Positions 9,198 to 17,722 of a DNA stretch of 64,000 nt are shown here, piece by piece. Location of the stretch: positions 62,001 to 126,000 of the forward strand of contig CABHOV010000040.1 in assembly GCA_902168185.1 (NCBI GenBank). Reading direction: 5' to 3'. Position 1 is the stretch's first letter. Every line of letters begins with the position of its first letter. Below the pieces are notes generated by a model, which had not been told where the DNA came from, did no database searches, and saw only the letters and a program-made list of their open reading frames with translations. The position numbers and the translations under genes are program-made. Source of the stretch: an uncultured Bacteroides sp. Its GTDB lineage: Bacteria; Bacteroidota; Bacteroidia; Cytophagales; Cyclobacteriaceae.

Positions 9198-11142
9198 CAT
9201 CCTTAATAGTAAACCGATCTTCCACGAGCCTGTTATTGTATTGCTGAAGAACTGCTTTCATCGTGTTCTCCATCGACACCAGTATATCACGTTGCGTGTC
9301 TATCAAATTATGTTCGAGAAGTCTATCCGTTTTGAAATTGTAAAGCGCCACCGTTTTGATACCATCAAACTGAAGCAAGTAATCGCCTTCAAAAAGCTGG
9401 TATACATTATCCTTATAATTGAAAACAAGAGGTTTGATAGTCTCTCTGAATATATCTCTGCCAAACGCAACGTATGGACTATTGAAATGCAGATTGCCGA
9501 GTATCGAGGGCATGATATCAATTTGTTGAATCAGTTGATCGGATGAGCCGGCAAGGCTATGATCCGGCTTATAGAAAATTACAGGCACCGAATAAAATCC
9601 CCAGGCAGTTCGTGATTCGGGGAATTCAATCTCGGATGAAGTGTGATCAGCAGTGATTACAAAAAGTGTATTCTTAAACCAGGGCATTGTTGATGCCTTT
9701 GAGAAAAATTTCTTCAACGAGTAATCGGTATACTCTATACATTTATGAATGACCAATGGACCTCCTTTGAATTTCCCTTCATATTCTTCGGGCACTTTGA
9801 ATGGATGATGTGATGACACAGAAAATATAGAACTCATAAACGGCTGCGGAAATCCGTTCAGTTGGTCTGCATAGAAATTGAAGAACTTGTCGTCCCAAAT
9901 TCCCCACATACCATCGGAGTCATCATTATTTGCATACTCCGTCATTCCATAGTAATGATCAACGCCAGCCAGATTCATAAATGCCTGAAAGCCCATGGAA
10001 CCATTGGGTGCTCCATGAAAAAATGAGGTGTGATATCCTTTAGGTTTAAGTAAAGATGCGAGACTGTTTATCTTATTGCCGGCATACGGTGACAAGAAGT
10101 AAGGCACGCCTAATGAAGGTATACTGCTTATCACGGACGGCAGACCATCAATGGATTTTCTTCCATTGGCAAAAGAATAGTTAAAGGTGAGGCTATGTTG
10201 AATAAGTGAATCTAAAAATGGTGTATACCCTTTATAGGTGCCATTCTCTTTTTCTTTATTAAACGCCCCAAAAAATTCTTTTGAAAAACTTTCCAGGATA
10301 ATGACCACAACGTTATCCGGGCGAAATGCTACTGTGTCTACCGGTATATGTATAGGTGTATATATAGTGCCCAGTTGCTCGTCCTTGAAATAGTCCAGCT
10401 TTTGAATTTTGGTTTTGCCCATGGTACGCAGCAACGCGAATGGAGTATTCAGCACAAGGCTGATCTCCTTTGAATCTTTCACATACTCTCCTGCATTGCT
10501 TAATGTAATCGGCCGTGTGCTATGTCGAAAGCCCCCACGCATCCCTCCTATCACCAGGTATATTATAGGCAACATCATAAGAACGCCCGTACTATAGAAC
10601 ACAATTTTATTCTTGAGCATGGGGCCTTGAACCTTAATCTTATTATATAGCCATACCATCAGAACGATAAGCGCGATCAGGAATAGAACGGCATACCAGT
10701 AATCCCATATAAAGCGCAGCCATAATCCTCCGAGGTTCCCTTCATTTTCAAATTGTTTAAAAACATCTGCGGTGGTTCGTCTCCCGGTAAATCTGAAATA
10801 AATAAAATCCGAAACGTTAGTCGCTAATGCTATACCGTTAAAAACAAAGAAGAGCCATTTCAATACCTGTTGATATACCCGATGAAAGCGTATCTGCAAC
10901 GGAAGAATGGTAAGCAGAATGATCAGTGAATTTGTATAGAGAATAGCCGTAAGATCAAACCGCAAGCCACCCAGGAAGAGGCGCAGAAAATCATCGAAGC
11001 CTAACCCAGGAAAATAACTTTGATTGAAAAAATAAAAACCTATTCTGCATACAGTGTACAATGCCATTGCCAGCAAAAGCCTAAGTACCAACACCACATA
11101 AATATTACCTTGAAGCTTTAGCCCTTGAAACAGGTTTCGCAT
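9184..11142 (-). CDS. LTA synthase-like membrane sulfatase family protein
   Basis: A 652-residue protein with five N-terminal transmembrane helices (about 1-220) and a C-terminal alkaline-phosphatase/sulfatase-fold domain facing the periplasm. Visible motifs are the metal ligand in VVVIILESFSKEF, the nucleophile region NGRKSIDGLPSV, the substrate-pocket FFHGAPNGSMGF, WGIWDDKFF and the second metal site TADHTSS. The family includes lipoteichoic-acid synthase and phosphoglycerol/phosphoethanolamine transferases. Bacteroidota lack LTA, so transfer of a phospho-alcohol group to an envelope glycan or lipid is the inferred role. ATG at 11142 (MRNLFQGL) is preferred to the TTG four codons upstream. 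It converges on and overlaps the GT39 gene by 14 nt. Confidence 0.88.
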   Translation of the reverse strand: MRNLFQGLKLQGNIYVVLVLRLLLAMALYTVCRIGFYFFNQSYFPGLGFDDFLRLFLGGLRFDLTAILYTNSLIILLTILPLQIRFHRVYQQVLKWLFFVFNGIALATNVSDFIYFRFTGRRTTADVFKQFENEGNLGGLWLRFIWDYWYAVLFLIALIVLMVWLYNKIKVQGPMLKNKIVFYSTGVLMMLPIIYLVIGGMRGGFRHSTRPITLSNAGEYVKDSKEISLVLNTPFALLRTMGKTKIQKLDYFKDEQLGTIYTPIHIPVDTVAFRPDNVVVIILESFSKEFFGAFNKEKENGTYKGYTPFLDSLIQHSLTFNYSFANGRKSIDGLPSVISSIPSLGVPYFLSPYAGNKINSLASLLKPKGYHTSFFHGAPNGSMGFQAFMNLAGVDHYYGMTEYANNDDSDGMWGIWDDKFFNFYADQLNGFPQPFMSSIFSVSSHHPFKVPEEYEGKFKGGPLVIHKCIEYTDYSLKKFFSKASTMPWFKNTLFVITADHTSSEIEFPESRTAWGFYSVPVIFYKPDHSLAGSSDQLIQQIDIMPSILGNLHFNSPYVAFGRDIFRETIKPLVFNYKDNVYQLFEGDYLLQFDGIKTVALYNFKTDRLLEHNLIDTQRDILVSMENTMKAVLQQYNNRLVEDRFTIKDVTPQ

Positions 11143-11281
11143 GTTGTATCTCAATTATTCGAATGCGATTTAATACAATTTTAATATAATTATGACATCA
11201 CTGCAGCTTAAATTAACCTGCACCGTAGAGTGAAACATTTATTGCTTATTTTGCCATCGTAGTTAACTTATGACAAGCTGA

Positions 11282-12127
11282 ATGACTCGACTTTATTTAT
11301 TTGTTGTATTGTGGTCGCTTCCATTTTCTTTCAGTCAGGCTCAAACGCATACACTTTCCATTGGTGTTGGTACTGGTATGACATCGAGTTATACCATGGA
11401 TGAAGGTATCAATAAAGATCCACGTTATAAAGATCGTTATGATATCAAGTTTGCGCCCATCTCTTTGAACTACGGCATAGATTACGAGGGCTACGGATTC
11501 TTTGTTAATCCGGGCATTATAAACATCGGCCAGAATTTTTACGTAACCAATACCGTTGGTGGTCAGCAAGGTTTACGAAAGATTAATCAACAGTATATTA
11601 ATATACCTGTCGCGTTCAAGCTCCATGTTATAGATCTCGCTTTTTTCAAATTAAGCCTTGTGGCTGGTGGGAGTTTTGCATACCTGTTAAAAGGAAAAGA
11701 AACAGTTAGCCACTCCGTAACAAAACTTAATTTCCCAACGGAAGTTTACCCCATCTTACCATCAGACTATACCATTGTGTACGATGGCGTAGTTACGCCT
11801 GAAGTTTCGAAATATACTATGCTTGAAAAAAAGGATTTCAAGTCATACCAGGTATTTGCTTTGATGGGATTTCGTTCAGACTGGCAAGCAACAGATGATT
11901 GGCTTGTGTCTTTTGACTTCCGAATGAACTACGGAATTTTCGATCCTCGTTCCGATAATTACCTGCAACGCCTTAATACCTACCAGACACTATATGATTT
12001 TCCTGGCAGGCGTAGAGATTTATTCGCACAGATAAACGTAACGCTCTCACGCTACCTGGAGGTCGAGAAAAAAGAAAAGAATAACCATCCTTGGGGATCT
12101 CCGCGCAAGCGCAGGCCGCGCGGATAA
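11282..12127 (+). CDS. PorT-like outer-membrane beta-barrel protein
   Basis: A 281-residue protein with a clear signal peptide (MTRLYLFVVLWSLPFSFSQA, then Q) and alternating hydrophobic strands typical of the 8-stranded outer-membrane barrels (OMP_b-brl/PorT type) that abound in Bacteroidota; for example GVGTGMTSSYTM, YGFFVNPGIINIGQNFYV, QQYINIPVAFKL and FKLSLVAGGSFAYLL. The C-terminus is unusual: after the last strand (LSRYLEVE) come about 20 highly basic residues ending KRRPRG, so the barrel does not end on an aromatic residue. The stop at 12125-12127 lies 29 nt before the ACMSD start, so the two may be co-transcribed. No specific function can be assigned. Confidence 0.75.
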   Translation: MTRLYLFVVLWSLPFSFSQAQTHTLSIGVGTGMTSSYTMDEGINKDPRYKDRYDIKFAPISLNYGIDYEGYGFFVNPGIINIGQNFYVTNTVGGQQGLRKINQQYINIPVAFKLHVIDLAFFKLSLVAGGSFAYLLKGKETVSHSVTKLNFPTEVYPILPSDYTIVYDGVVTPEVSKYTMLEKKDFKSYQVFALMGFRSDWQATDDWLVSFDFRMNYGIFDPRSDNYLQRLNTYQTLYDFPGRRRDLFAQINVTLSRYLEVEKKEKNNHPWGSPRKRRPRG

Positions 12128-12156
12128 AAAATGATTCTATCTTTGTTCCCTCTCTT

Positions 12157-13164
12157 ATGTTGAAGATAGATTCTCATACTCATATTATACCTGAGAAACT
12201 TCCTAACTGGACTGAAAAATTCGGTTATGGTGATTTTATATACTTGCAGCATCATAGATCTGGGTTCGCCAAGATGATGCGTGGCAATCAATTCTTCAGG
12301 GAAATCAATGAGAATGCATGGAATGCAACACTTCGCATCGAAGAGTACAATCTCTTCCAAACACAAGTGCAGGTGGTCTGTACAATTCCGGTGATGTTTG
12401 CCTACTGGGCAAAACCTGCCGACTGCCTGGCGATCTCGCAATACCTCAATGATCACATTGCTTCATTAATAAATCAATATCCTAAAAACTATTTGGGGCT
12501 GGCAACCATCCCGATGCAGGACACTGAGTTGGCGATTCAGGAACTGGAACGATGCAAGAAAATTGGCATACAAGGGATTCAGATTGGCTCTAACATTAAC
12601 GATCTGAACCTGAATGAAGCTCGGTTCTTCCCTGTTTTTGAAGCTTGCGAGAGGCTCGATATGGCGGTGCTTGTCCACCCCTGGAATATGATGGGCGAAA
12701 AAAATATGCAACGCTATTGGCTTCCGTGGCTTGTTGGCATGCCGGCAGAAACTGCGAGGGCCTTGAGTTGTATGATTTTTGGTGGGATATTTGAAAGACT
12801 GCCTGCTCTGCGGGTTAACTTTGCGCATGCGGGCGGATCGTTCCTGTCAACTATTGGAAGGATTCAACATGGTTTTGATTGCCGACCTGACCTGGTGGCG
12901 ATTGATAATCCGGTAGCACCTAAAAATTATTTAGGGAAGTTTTGGGTCGACAGCATTACGCACGATCCGCTGATGCTGGAGTATACCTTGAAGTTGCAGG
13001 GATCGAAGCGGATAACGTTGGGAACCGATTATCCATTTCCATTGGGTGACCTGAAGGTTGGATCATTTATTGAAGAGATGGACCTTGACAGGTCAACGAA
13101 AGAAGATATTTTTCACAACGCTGCTCTGGAGTGGCTTAATATAAAAAAAGAACGATTCGAATAA
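12157..13164 (+). CDS. 2-amino-3-carboxymuconate-6-semialdehyde decarboxylase
   Basis: A 335-residue amidohydrolase-fold decarboxylase (ACMSD, EC 4.1.1.45). It removes CO2 from the product of 3-hydroxyanthranilate dioxygenase in the kynurenine branch of tryptophan degradation, diverting carbon from quinolinate/NAD synthesis. Seen: the metal-binding HxH near the N-terminus (KIDSHTHIIPEKLP), GLATIPMQD, the metal/substrate histidine in AVLVHPWNMMG, FAHAGGSF and the conserved aspartate in TLGTDYPFPLGD. The start is ATG at 12157, directly before KIDSHTH; the longer reading from 12091 overlaps the barrel gene and adds 22 unrelated residues. No other kynurenine-pathway gene lies in the window. The stop overlaps the next start by one base. 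Confidence 0.92.
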   Translation: MLKIDSHTHIIPEKLPNWTEKFGYGDFIYLQHHRSGFAKMMRGNQFFREINENAWNATLRIEEYNLFQTQVQVVCTIPVMFAYWAKPADCLAISQYLNDHIASLINQYPKNYLGLATIPMQDTELAIQELERCKKIGIQGIQIGSNINDLNLNEARFFPVFEACERLDMAVLVHPWNMMGEKNMQRYWLPWLVGMPAETARALSCMIFGGIFERLPALRVNFAHAGGSFLSTIGRIQHGFDCRPDLVAIDNPVAPKNYLGKFWVDSITHDPLMLEYTLKLQGSKRITLGTDYPFPLGDLKVGSFIEEMDLDRSTKEDIFHNAALEWLNIKKERFE

Positions 13165-13838
13165 TGGATATGCCGTATTGCTTTCGCGAATTAAGAGTTA
13201 TAAAAGGAGGAGTATATATTTTTCTGATGTTGTTCTTCTTTATCAGCAGTGCTTCTATGCTTCAGGCACAGGATAAACAACTGGCAGATGAATATGTGCG
13301 GCAACAAGAACAGGCTAAGAAAGCAGCCATCATGCGCGAGCTTGATTCCGGTGTTTACTATATGGACAATGGTGACTATAAGAAAGCAGACGGCATCTTT
13401 CGCCACGTACTGGCTACTGTTAAAAGTGTTCCTTCAGACCTCACGTATTATTTCGGTAAGAACTCATTTCACATGGGTTTGTATAAGCAAAGTATAGATT
13501 GGCTGAATAAATATATTCAGTTGAAAGGAACAAACGGTCAGTTCTCACAAGATGCTATACAATGGAAGACGCTGGCAGAAGCTGAATTCCTGAAAGAGAA
13601 ATCAAAGCAAGCCGAAAAAGTACAGGAAGTACTCTCGATGGATTATGATATAGACTGCGGCCCCAGCGGCAAGGTTGTTTGCCCGGCTTGCAAAGGCGAT
13701 CACGTAATTATACACCGCGGTGCTTTTGGCAATGAATACAAGACTTGCCCGTATTGCAATGAGCAAGGTATTCTCACATGCGAGGAGTATAATCTTCTAA
13801 TTCGCGGAAAGCTTCAAGCCAAGAATAGCAATCGCTGA
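13164..13838 (+). CDS. Exported TPR-like protein with C-terminal zinc ribbon
   Basis: A 224-residue protein I cannot name. A hydrophobic segment (about residues 17-34, ending SASMLQAQ) looks like a signal peptide or anchor; translation could also begin at the internal ATG at residue 22, which would give a cleaner signal. Residues about 60-150 form two or three TPR-like helical hairpins (YYMDNGDYKKADGIFRHVL, FHMGLYKQSIDWLNKYIQL). The C-terminus has two CxxC pairs (CPAC, CPYC) plus single cysteines before and after, like one module of a DnaJ-type zinc finger. Such a zinc site in an exported protein is odd. The gene starts in a TAATG overlap with the ACMSD stop, implying translational coupling. 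Confidence 0.75.
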   Translation: MDMPYCFRELRVIKGGVYIFLMLFFFISSASMLQAQDKQLADEYVRQQEQAKKAAIMRELDSGVYYMDNGDYKKADGIFRHVLATVKSVPSDLTYYFGKNSFHMGLYKQSIDWLNKYIQLKGTNGQFSQDAIQWKTLAEAEFLKEKSKQAEKVQEVLSMDYDIDCGPSGKVVCPACKGDHVIIHRGAFGNEYKTCPYCNEQGILTCEEYNLLIRGKLQAKNSNR

Positions 13839-13932
13839 TGTATAGTTTCCATAGCGATTTGTTTTTATCCCTTTATCTAATCTGAAAATTTTTCGCAACT
13901 GGCATTGTAAATAGAGACTTTCAATAATCTTA

Positions 13933-13962
13933 TTTGACAGATTTGAATTCTTAGTAAATTTG
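13933..13962 (+). promoter_or_regulatory. Bacteroidota-type promoter for trhO
   Basis: TTTG at 13933-13936, an 18-nt spacer, and TAAATTTG at 13955-13962 followed by C, matching the phylum's -33/-7 consensus. It lies 50 nt before the trhO start codon. Confidence 0.6.
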
Positions 13963-14012
13963 CACCGCCTTTGAAGGCATTAAAACACCAACGATTAACC
14001 TGCAATTAATCC

Positions 14013-15041
14013 ATGGCATTATACAATCGCGTTGACAGCCGTCTGCTCAAGGAGAAGATGCGCATGACCCCAGAGAAGAGGGTTACAATTTCCTTCTATC
14101 GATATCACCTCATAACAAATACTCAGGAATTCAGAGATCAGCTCTACAAAGATCTGGACATGCTAGGCATCCTGGGCAGAATCTACATTGCCAGTGAAGG
14201 TATCAATGCGCAGATCAGCGTTCCGGAAGATAACCTGGCTGAATTCAAATCGCGTCTTTATAGCATCGAATGGCTGAACGGTGTCAGACTGAATATAGCC
14301 GTGGATGATAACGGCAAGTCATTCTTTAAACTGAAAATCCTGGTCCGTAAAAAGATAGTAGCCGATGGACTCGATGATAGCTCATTTGATGTAACCAACT
14401 CCGGTATACATGTGGATGCTGATACGTTTAACAAGCTCGCGGATGATCCTGATACATTGATCATCGACATGCGCAATCATTACGAAAGTGAAGTGGGTCA
14501 TTTCAAAGGTGCAGTGTGTCCAGATGTTGATACGTTTCGCGAAGAACTTCAGGTGGCTGAAGACCTGATGAAAGATCAGAAGGATAAAAAACTTTTGATG
14601 TATTGCACCGGAGGTATCCGTTGTGAGAAAGCAAGCGCATGGATGAAACATATAGGTTTCAAAAATGTATTTCAACTGGATGGCGGCATCATCAAGTATG
14701 CACAGGACGTAAAAGAAAAAGGGCTGGAGAATAAATTCATCGGAAAGAACTTTGTGTTCGATGAAAGACTCGGTGAGCGCATCACTGAAGATATAATTGC
14801 AGTCTGCCATCAATGCGGCAAGCCTTGTGACGATCATACGAATTGTAAAAATGATGGCTGTCATCTCCTCTTCATTCAATGCAAAGAGTGCACCGAGAAA
14901 TATAATAACTGCTGCTCAGCCGAATGTAAAGACATCATCGCGCTTCCAGAAGAACAGCAAAAAGAACTGCGCAAAGGAATCAATAAAGGAAGGCAAGTAT
15001 TCAAAAAAGGAAGATCTGAAAACATCAAATTTCAGTCATAG
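14013..15041 (+). CDS. trhO: tRNA uridine(34) hydroxylase, rhodanese domain
   Basis: A 342-residue TrhO (YceA) protein. It hydroxylates uridine 34 of tRNA using O2, giving 5-hydroxyuridine, the precursor of wobble modifications. Seen: the N-terminal acylphosphatase-like domain (residues about 25-125, with ASEGINAQIS), then a rhodanese domain (about 140-245) with DMRNHYESEVGHFKGA and the active-site loop CTGGIRCEKASAWM containing the conserved cysteine. The C-terminus is cysteine-rich (CHQCGKPCDDHTNCKND, CKECTEKYNNCCSAEC), as in this subfamily, and probably binds zinc. It has its own promoter. An inverted repeat separates it from mogA. Confidence 0.93.
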   Translation: MALYNRVDSRLLKEKMRMTPEKRVTISFYRYHLITNTQEFRDQLYKDLDMLGILGRIYIASEGINAQISVPEDNLAEFKSRLYSIEWLNGVRLNIAVDDNGKSFFKLKILVRKKIVADGLDDSSFDVTNSGIHVDADTFNKLADDPDTLIIDMRNHYESEVGHFKGAVCPDVDTFREELQVAEDLMKDQKDKKLLMYCTGGIRCEKASAWMKHIGFKNVFQLDGGIIKYAQDVKEKGLENKFIGKNFVFDERLGERITEDIIAVCHQCGKPCDDHTNCKNDGCHLLFIQCKECTEKYNNCCSAECKDIIALPEEQQKELRKGINKGRQVFKKGRSENIKFQS

Positions 15042-15074
15042 ACTTCATTTGCTTCCAATTTTCAAGGCTCTCAC

Positions 15075-15122
15075 GTTTAAAGGTTGAGGTTGTTTGTGTA
15101 CATTTAACCTCACACTTTAAAC
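15075..15122. repeat. Long inverted repeat between trhO and mogA
   Basis: The left arm is GTTTAAAGGTTGAGGTT (15075-15091) and the right arm AACCTCACACTTTAAAC (15106-15122). Fifteen of 17 positions pair, with a 2-nt internal mismatch and a 14-nt centre. The right arm ends four bases before the mogA TTG start. No T-tract follows, so a regulatory hairpin or operator is more likely than a terminator. Confidence 0.6.
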
Positions 15123-15125
15123 TTA

Positions 15126-15677
15126 TTGAGTGTTTTGAGTCTATCACAAATCATTCGCATCGGTATTATTAACGTGTCTGATCGCGCCAGTCAAGGTATA
15201 TATGAAGATATACCAGGGAAAGCAATTGTTGAAACGTTGAATGAATATTTGAAGAGTACTTGGGAAAAAGAATACGCAGTAATTCCAGACGAGCAGCATC
15301 TTATTGAGGAAACCATGATTGACATGGCCGATAATCGTAAATGTTGTCTGATTATTACATCGGGAGGTACAGGCCCTGCTAGACGCGATGTTACGCCTGA
15401 AGCCACGGAGGCCGTTTGTGAAAAAATGATGCCTGGCTTTGGAGAGTTGATGCGAGCAGAAAGTCTTACATACGTACCCACGGCTATTCTTTCGCGCCAG
15501 ACCGCCGGTATCAGAAACCAGACCTTGATCGTAAATTTACCAGGGAAACCAAAGGCTATCCGGCAATGTCTGGATGCAGTCTTTCCAGCAATACCATATT
15601 GCATTGATCTGCTGGAAGGGCCGTTTATCGAATGTAACGAAGAGGTGATGAAAGCCTTTCGTCCGAAAAACATTTAA
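15126..15677 (+). CDS. mogA: Molybdopterin adenylyltransferase (MogA/MoaB family)
   Basis: A 183-residue molybdopterin-binding domain protein. MogA adenylylates molybdopterin with ATP before molybdate insertion. Seen: the N-terminal strand IRIGIINVSDRAS, the conserved ITSGGTGPARRDVTPEAT loop, PGFGELMR, and the C-terminal NLPGKPKAIRQCLDAVFPAIPYCIDLL. The start appears to be TTG at 15126: an in-frame stop lies at 15105-15107, no ATG or GTG occurs between, and the conserved core begins about ten codons in. The neighbouring trhO is unrelated in pathway; a MoeB-like protein lies far away at 59814. The inverted repeat touching the start suggests regulated expression. Confidence 0.9.
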   Translation: MSVLSLSQIIRIGIINVSDRASQGIYEDIPGKAIVETLNEYLKSTWEKEYAVIPDEQHLIEETMIDMADNRKCCLIITSGGTGPARRDVTPEATEAVCEKMMPGFGELMRAESLTYVPTAILSRQTAGIRNQTLIVNLPGKPKAIRQCLDAVFPAIPYCIDLLEGPFIECNEEVMKAFRPKNI

Positions 15678-15701
15678 TTTACAGATTTACCTTTACTTAC
15701 T

Positions 15702-16682
15702 ATGGCTCGGATTAAGTATTACTACGACACTGAAACCTGCAAATACGAGCGGGTAAAGACCAAAACCAGTGATGTTGTGATGAATGCGTTAGGCATTCTT
15801 TCGTTGACCGTAGCAATGGCAGTCGGTCTTCTTATTCTGTACACCAACTACTTTGAATCTCCCAAAGAACTCATACTCAAAAATGAGATCAAAGAACTTG
15901 AGTTCTATTATGAAAAGCTCACACAAGATGTAAAGGGTCTCAACGAGATTCTGGGTGATGTTGAACATCGTGATGACAATATATACCGTGTTGTGCTGGG
16001 CGCTGAACCCATTGACAAAGACATTCGTAATGCCGGTGCCGGTGGTGCTGATCGCTATGAAGATATTCGTGAGAAGAACATTGATCACGAAGACCTTGTA
16101 ATTGATCTGAACGAAAAAGTTGATCTGCTTCGCAGGAAACTATATATCGAATCAAAATCGCAGGATGAAGTTGTTAAGCTTGCTGAGAAGAAAGAAAAAC
16201 TTTACGCTTCGATCCCTGCCATCCAACCTATTTCCAACAAACAACTTTTAGCACTTGCTTCCGGATTTGGATGGAGAACACATCCGATTTATAAAGTGAA
16301 GAAGATGCACACAGGAATTGACTTCGCTGCTTCGATCGGAACTCCGATCTATGCTACAGCCGATGGAACAGTGGCCGAGGTTAGTGTTAAATTCAGTGGC
16401 TACGGAAAAATGGTAGAAGTAGATCATGGCTTCGGATACCGTACCCGCTATGCGCACATGCACGAGTTTGCAGTGCGATCAGGACAAAATGTAAAACGTG
16501 GTGACCTCATCGGTTATGTAGGCAATACAGGTTTATCGACCGCTCCTCACCTTCACTATGAAGTATTGATCAACGGAAGCCAGGTAGATCCAGTCCATTA
16601 TTTCTACAACGACCTTACTGCGGGTGAATACGAAAAAGTACTTGAGCTTGCTTCTATCGAGAACCAGTCTCTGGGAATGTAA
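15702..16682 (+). CDS. M23 family metallopeptidase
   Basis: A 326-residue murein hydrolase-like protein: a short cytoplasmic N-terminus, one transmembrane helix (about residues 29-50), a coiled coil (about 58-90 and 120-170), and a C-terminal lysostaphin/LytM-type domain (about 190-305). The zinc ligands are visible as HTGIDFA and HLHYEV, with HMHEF between; all canonical residues are present, so it should be catalytically active rather than an activator like EnvC. It probably cuts peptidoglycan cross-links during growth or division. It follows mogA by 24 nt and ends at a strong terminator, so it may be read with mogA. Confidence 0.92.
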   Translation: MARIKYYYDTETCKYERVKTKTSDVVMNALGILSLTVAMAVGLLILYTNYFESPKELILKNEIKELEFYYEKLTQDVKGLNEILGDVEHRDDNIYRVVLGAEPIDKDIRNAGAGGADRYEDIREKNIDHEDLVIDLNEKVDLLRRKLYIESKSQDEVVKLAEKKEKLYASIPAIQPISNKQLLALASGFGWRTHPIYKVKKMHTGIDFAASIGTPIYATADGTVAEVSVKFSGYGKMVEVDHGFGYRTRYAHMHEFAVRSGQNVKRGDLIGYVGNTGLSTAPHLHYEVLINGSQVDPVHYFYNDLTAGEYEKVLELASIENQSLGM

Positions 16683-16717
16683 TTCGCAAGAACATTTTGT
16701 AACAATAGACTTTACAC

Positions 16718-16752
16718 GAACCCCGAAGATCAGTCTTCGGGGTTCTTATTTT
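16718..16752 (+). terminator. Rho-independent terminator
   Basis: A perfect 12-bp stem, GAACCCCGAAGA (16718-16729) with TCTTCGGGGTTC (16734-16745), TCAG loop, followed by TTATTTTTT. It closes the M23 peptidase transcript. Confidence 0.92.
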
Positions 16753-16787
16753 TTAGAGTACCTTCGTTTGTTGATAATATACCTGTC

Positions 16788-17720
16788 ATGCCCAGATTTC
16801 TACCTGCCTGCTTGCTCATCATGATGGCCTACAGTACAACTTTCGCACAAGGATGCAGCGATGCAGGATTTTGTACGATGGGTGCCATGAAGCCTGACCA
16901 GCCTTTTAACAAGAAGATAGAACTGAAACTCCGATCTATGGAAATCAGTTTTTACAGAGGTACGACAACACTGACGCCTATCGTATACGTTGCAACAGCC
17001 GATCTTAACTTTAGTCTTAACAGCAAAACGTCCTTCCAGGTTAAACTTCCGTATCAAGCGATATCAGGTTCTCTGGCGAATACTTCTGGTCTTGGTGATA
17101 TTTCACTTTGCATCACACGCACTTTATATACCACAGAAAAATTTGACATCAATCTTTCTGTCGGAGGGAAACTGCCTACGAATAAATCCGACAAGGATGA
17201 AAACGGTTATCCGCTGCCTATGTATTACCAGACAAGTCTGGGTACATATGATTTCATTACCGGCATTTCACTCGTGAGTAAAAACTGGTTGTTTGCTACC
17301 GGCATTCAACATCCCTTCAACAAAAACAATAATCAATTCTTATGGTCAGCATGGCAAAGCAGCGGTGAGAGTATGCACTATATACAAGAGTACGCAAGGG
17401 CAAAAGAGCTAAAGCGTGGAACCGATATCATGTTCCGGGCAGAACGTAACTTCCGTTTTTCAAGAATCAATTTTTCTCTTGGCGTATTGCCCATCATACG
17501 AATTAATAAAGATGAAATTGCCGATGCCAATGGCAACCGTTTCAAACAAGATGAAGCAAAGGGCATGGCGTTATCCGGAATTTTTACAACAGGGTATAAC
17601 TTCAATGTCCAATCCGGCATAAAACTTTTGATCGGTCACAAGATTTTTAACCGTGATATTAATCCTGACGGATTAACACGCGAATTGGTTTCTACCGTAA
17701 GCTACTATCACCGTTTTTAA
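16788..17720 (+). CDS. Outer-membrane protein paired with TPR-CHAT gene
   Basis: A 310-residue exported protein that I do not recognise as a named family. The signal peptide (MPRFLPACLLIMMAYSTTFA, then Q) is followed by a small cysteine pair (GCSDAGFC) and then by alternating amphipathic strands throughout, ending in HRF, a terminal phenylalanine typical of outer-membrane barrels. Strand-like stretches include VYVATADLNFSLN, TSFQVKLPYQ, DINLSVGGKLPTN, WLFATGIQHPF and YNFNVQSGIKLLIG. It is separated by only 2 nt from the TPR-CHAT gene, so the two are surely one operon. A role as outer-membrane partner of the CHAT protein is inference from this linkage. A near-consensus -7 box (TACCTTCG, 16759-16766) lies 21 nt upstream. 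Confidence 0.8.
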   Translation: MPRFLPACLLIMMAYSTTFAQGCSDAGFCTMGAMKPDQPFNKKIELKLRSMEISFYRGTTTLTPIVYVATADLNFSLNSKTSFQVKLPYQAISGSLANTSGLGDISLCITRTLYTTEKFDINLSVGGKLPTNKSDKDENGYPLPMYYQTSLGTYDFITGISLVSKNWLFATGIQHPFNKNNNQFLWSAWQSSGESMHYIQEYARAKELKRGTDIMFRAERNFRFSRINFSLGVLPIIRINKDEIADANGNRFKQDEAKGMALSGIFTTGYNFNVQSGIKLLIGHKIFNRDINPDGLTRELVSTVSYYHRF

Positions 17721-17722
17721 TC

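Noticed and set aside
12091-12156. 22-codon N-terminal extension of ACMSD
   Set aside because: It overlaps the barrel gene and adds residues before the family's standard start at KIDSHTH.
15191-15673. 160-codon minus-strand frame inside mogA
   Set aside because: It is antisense to conserved MogA motifs and lacks any family signature.
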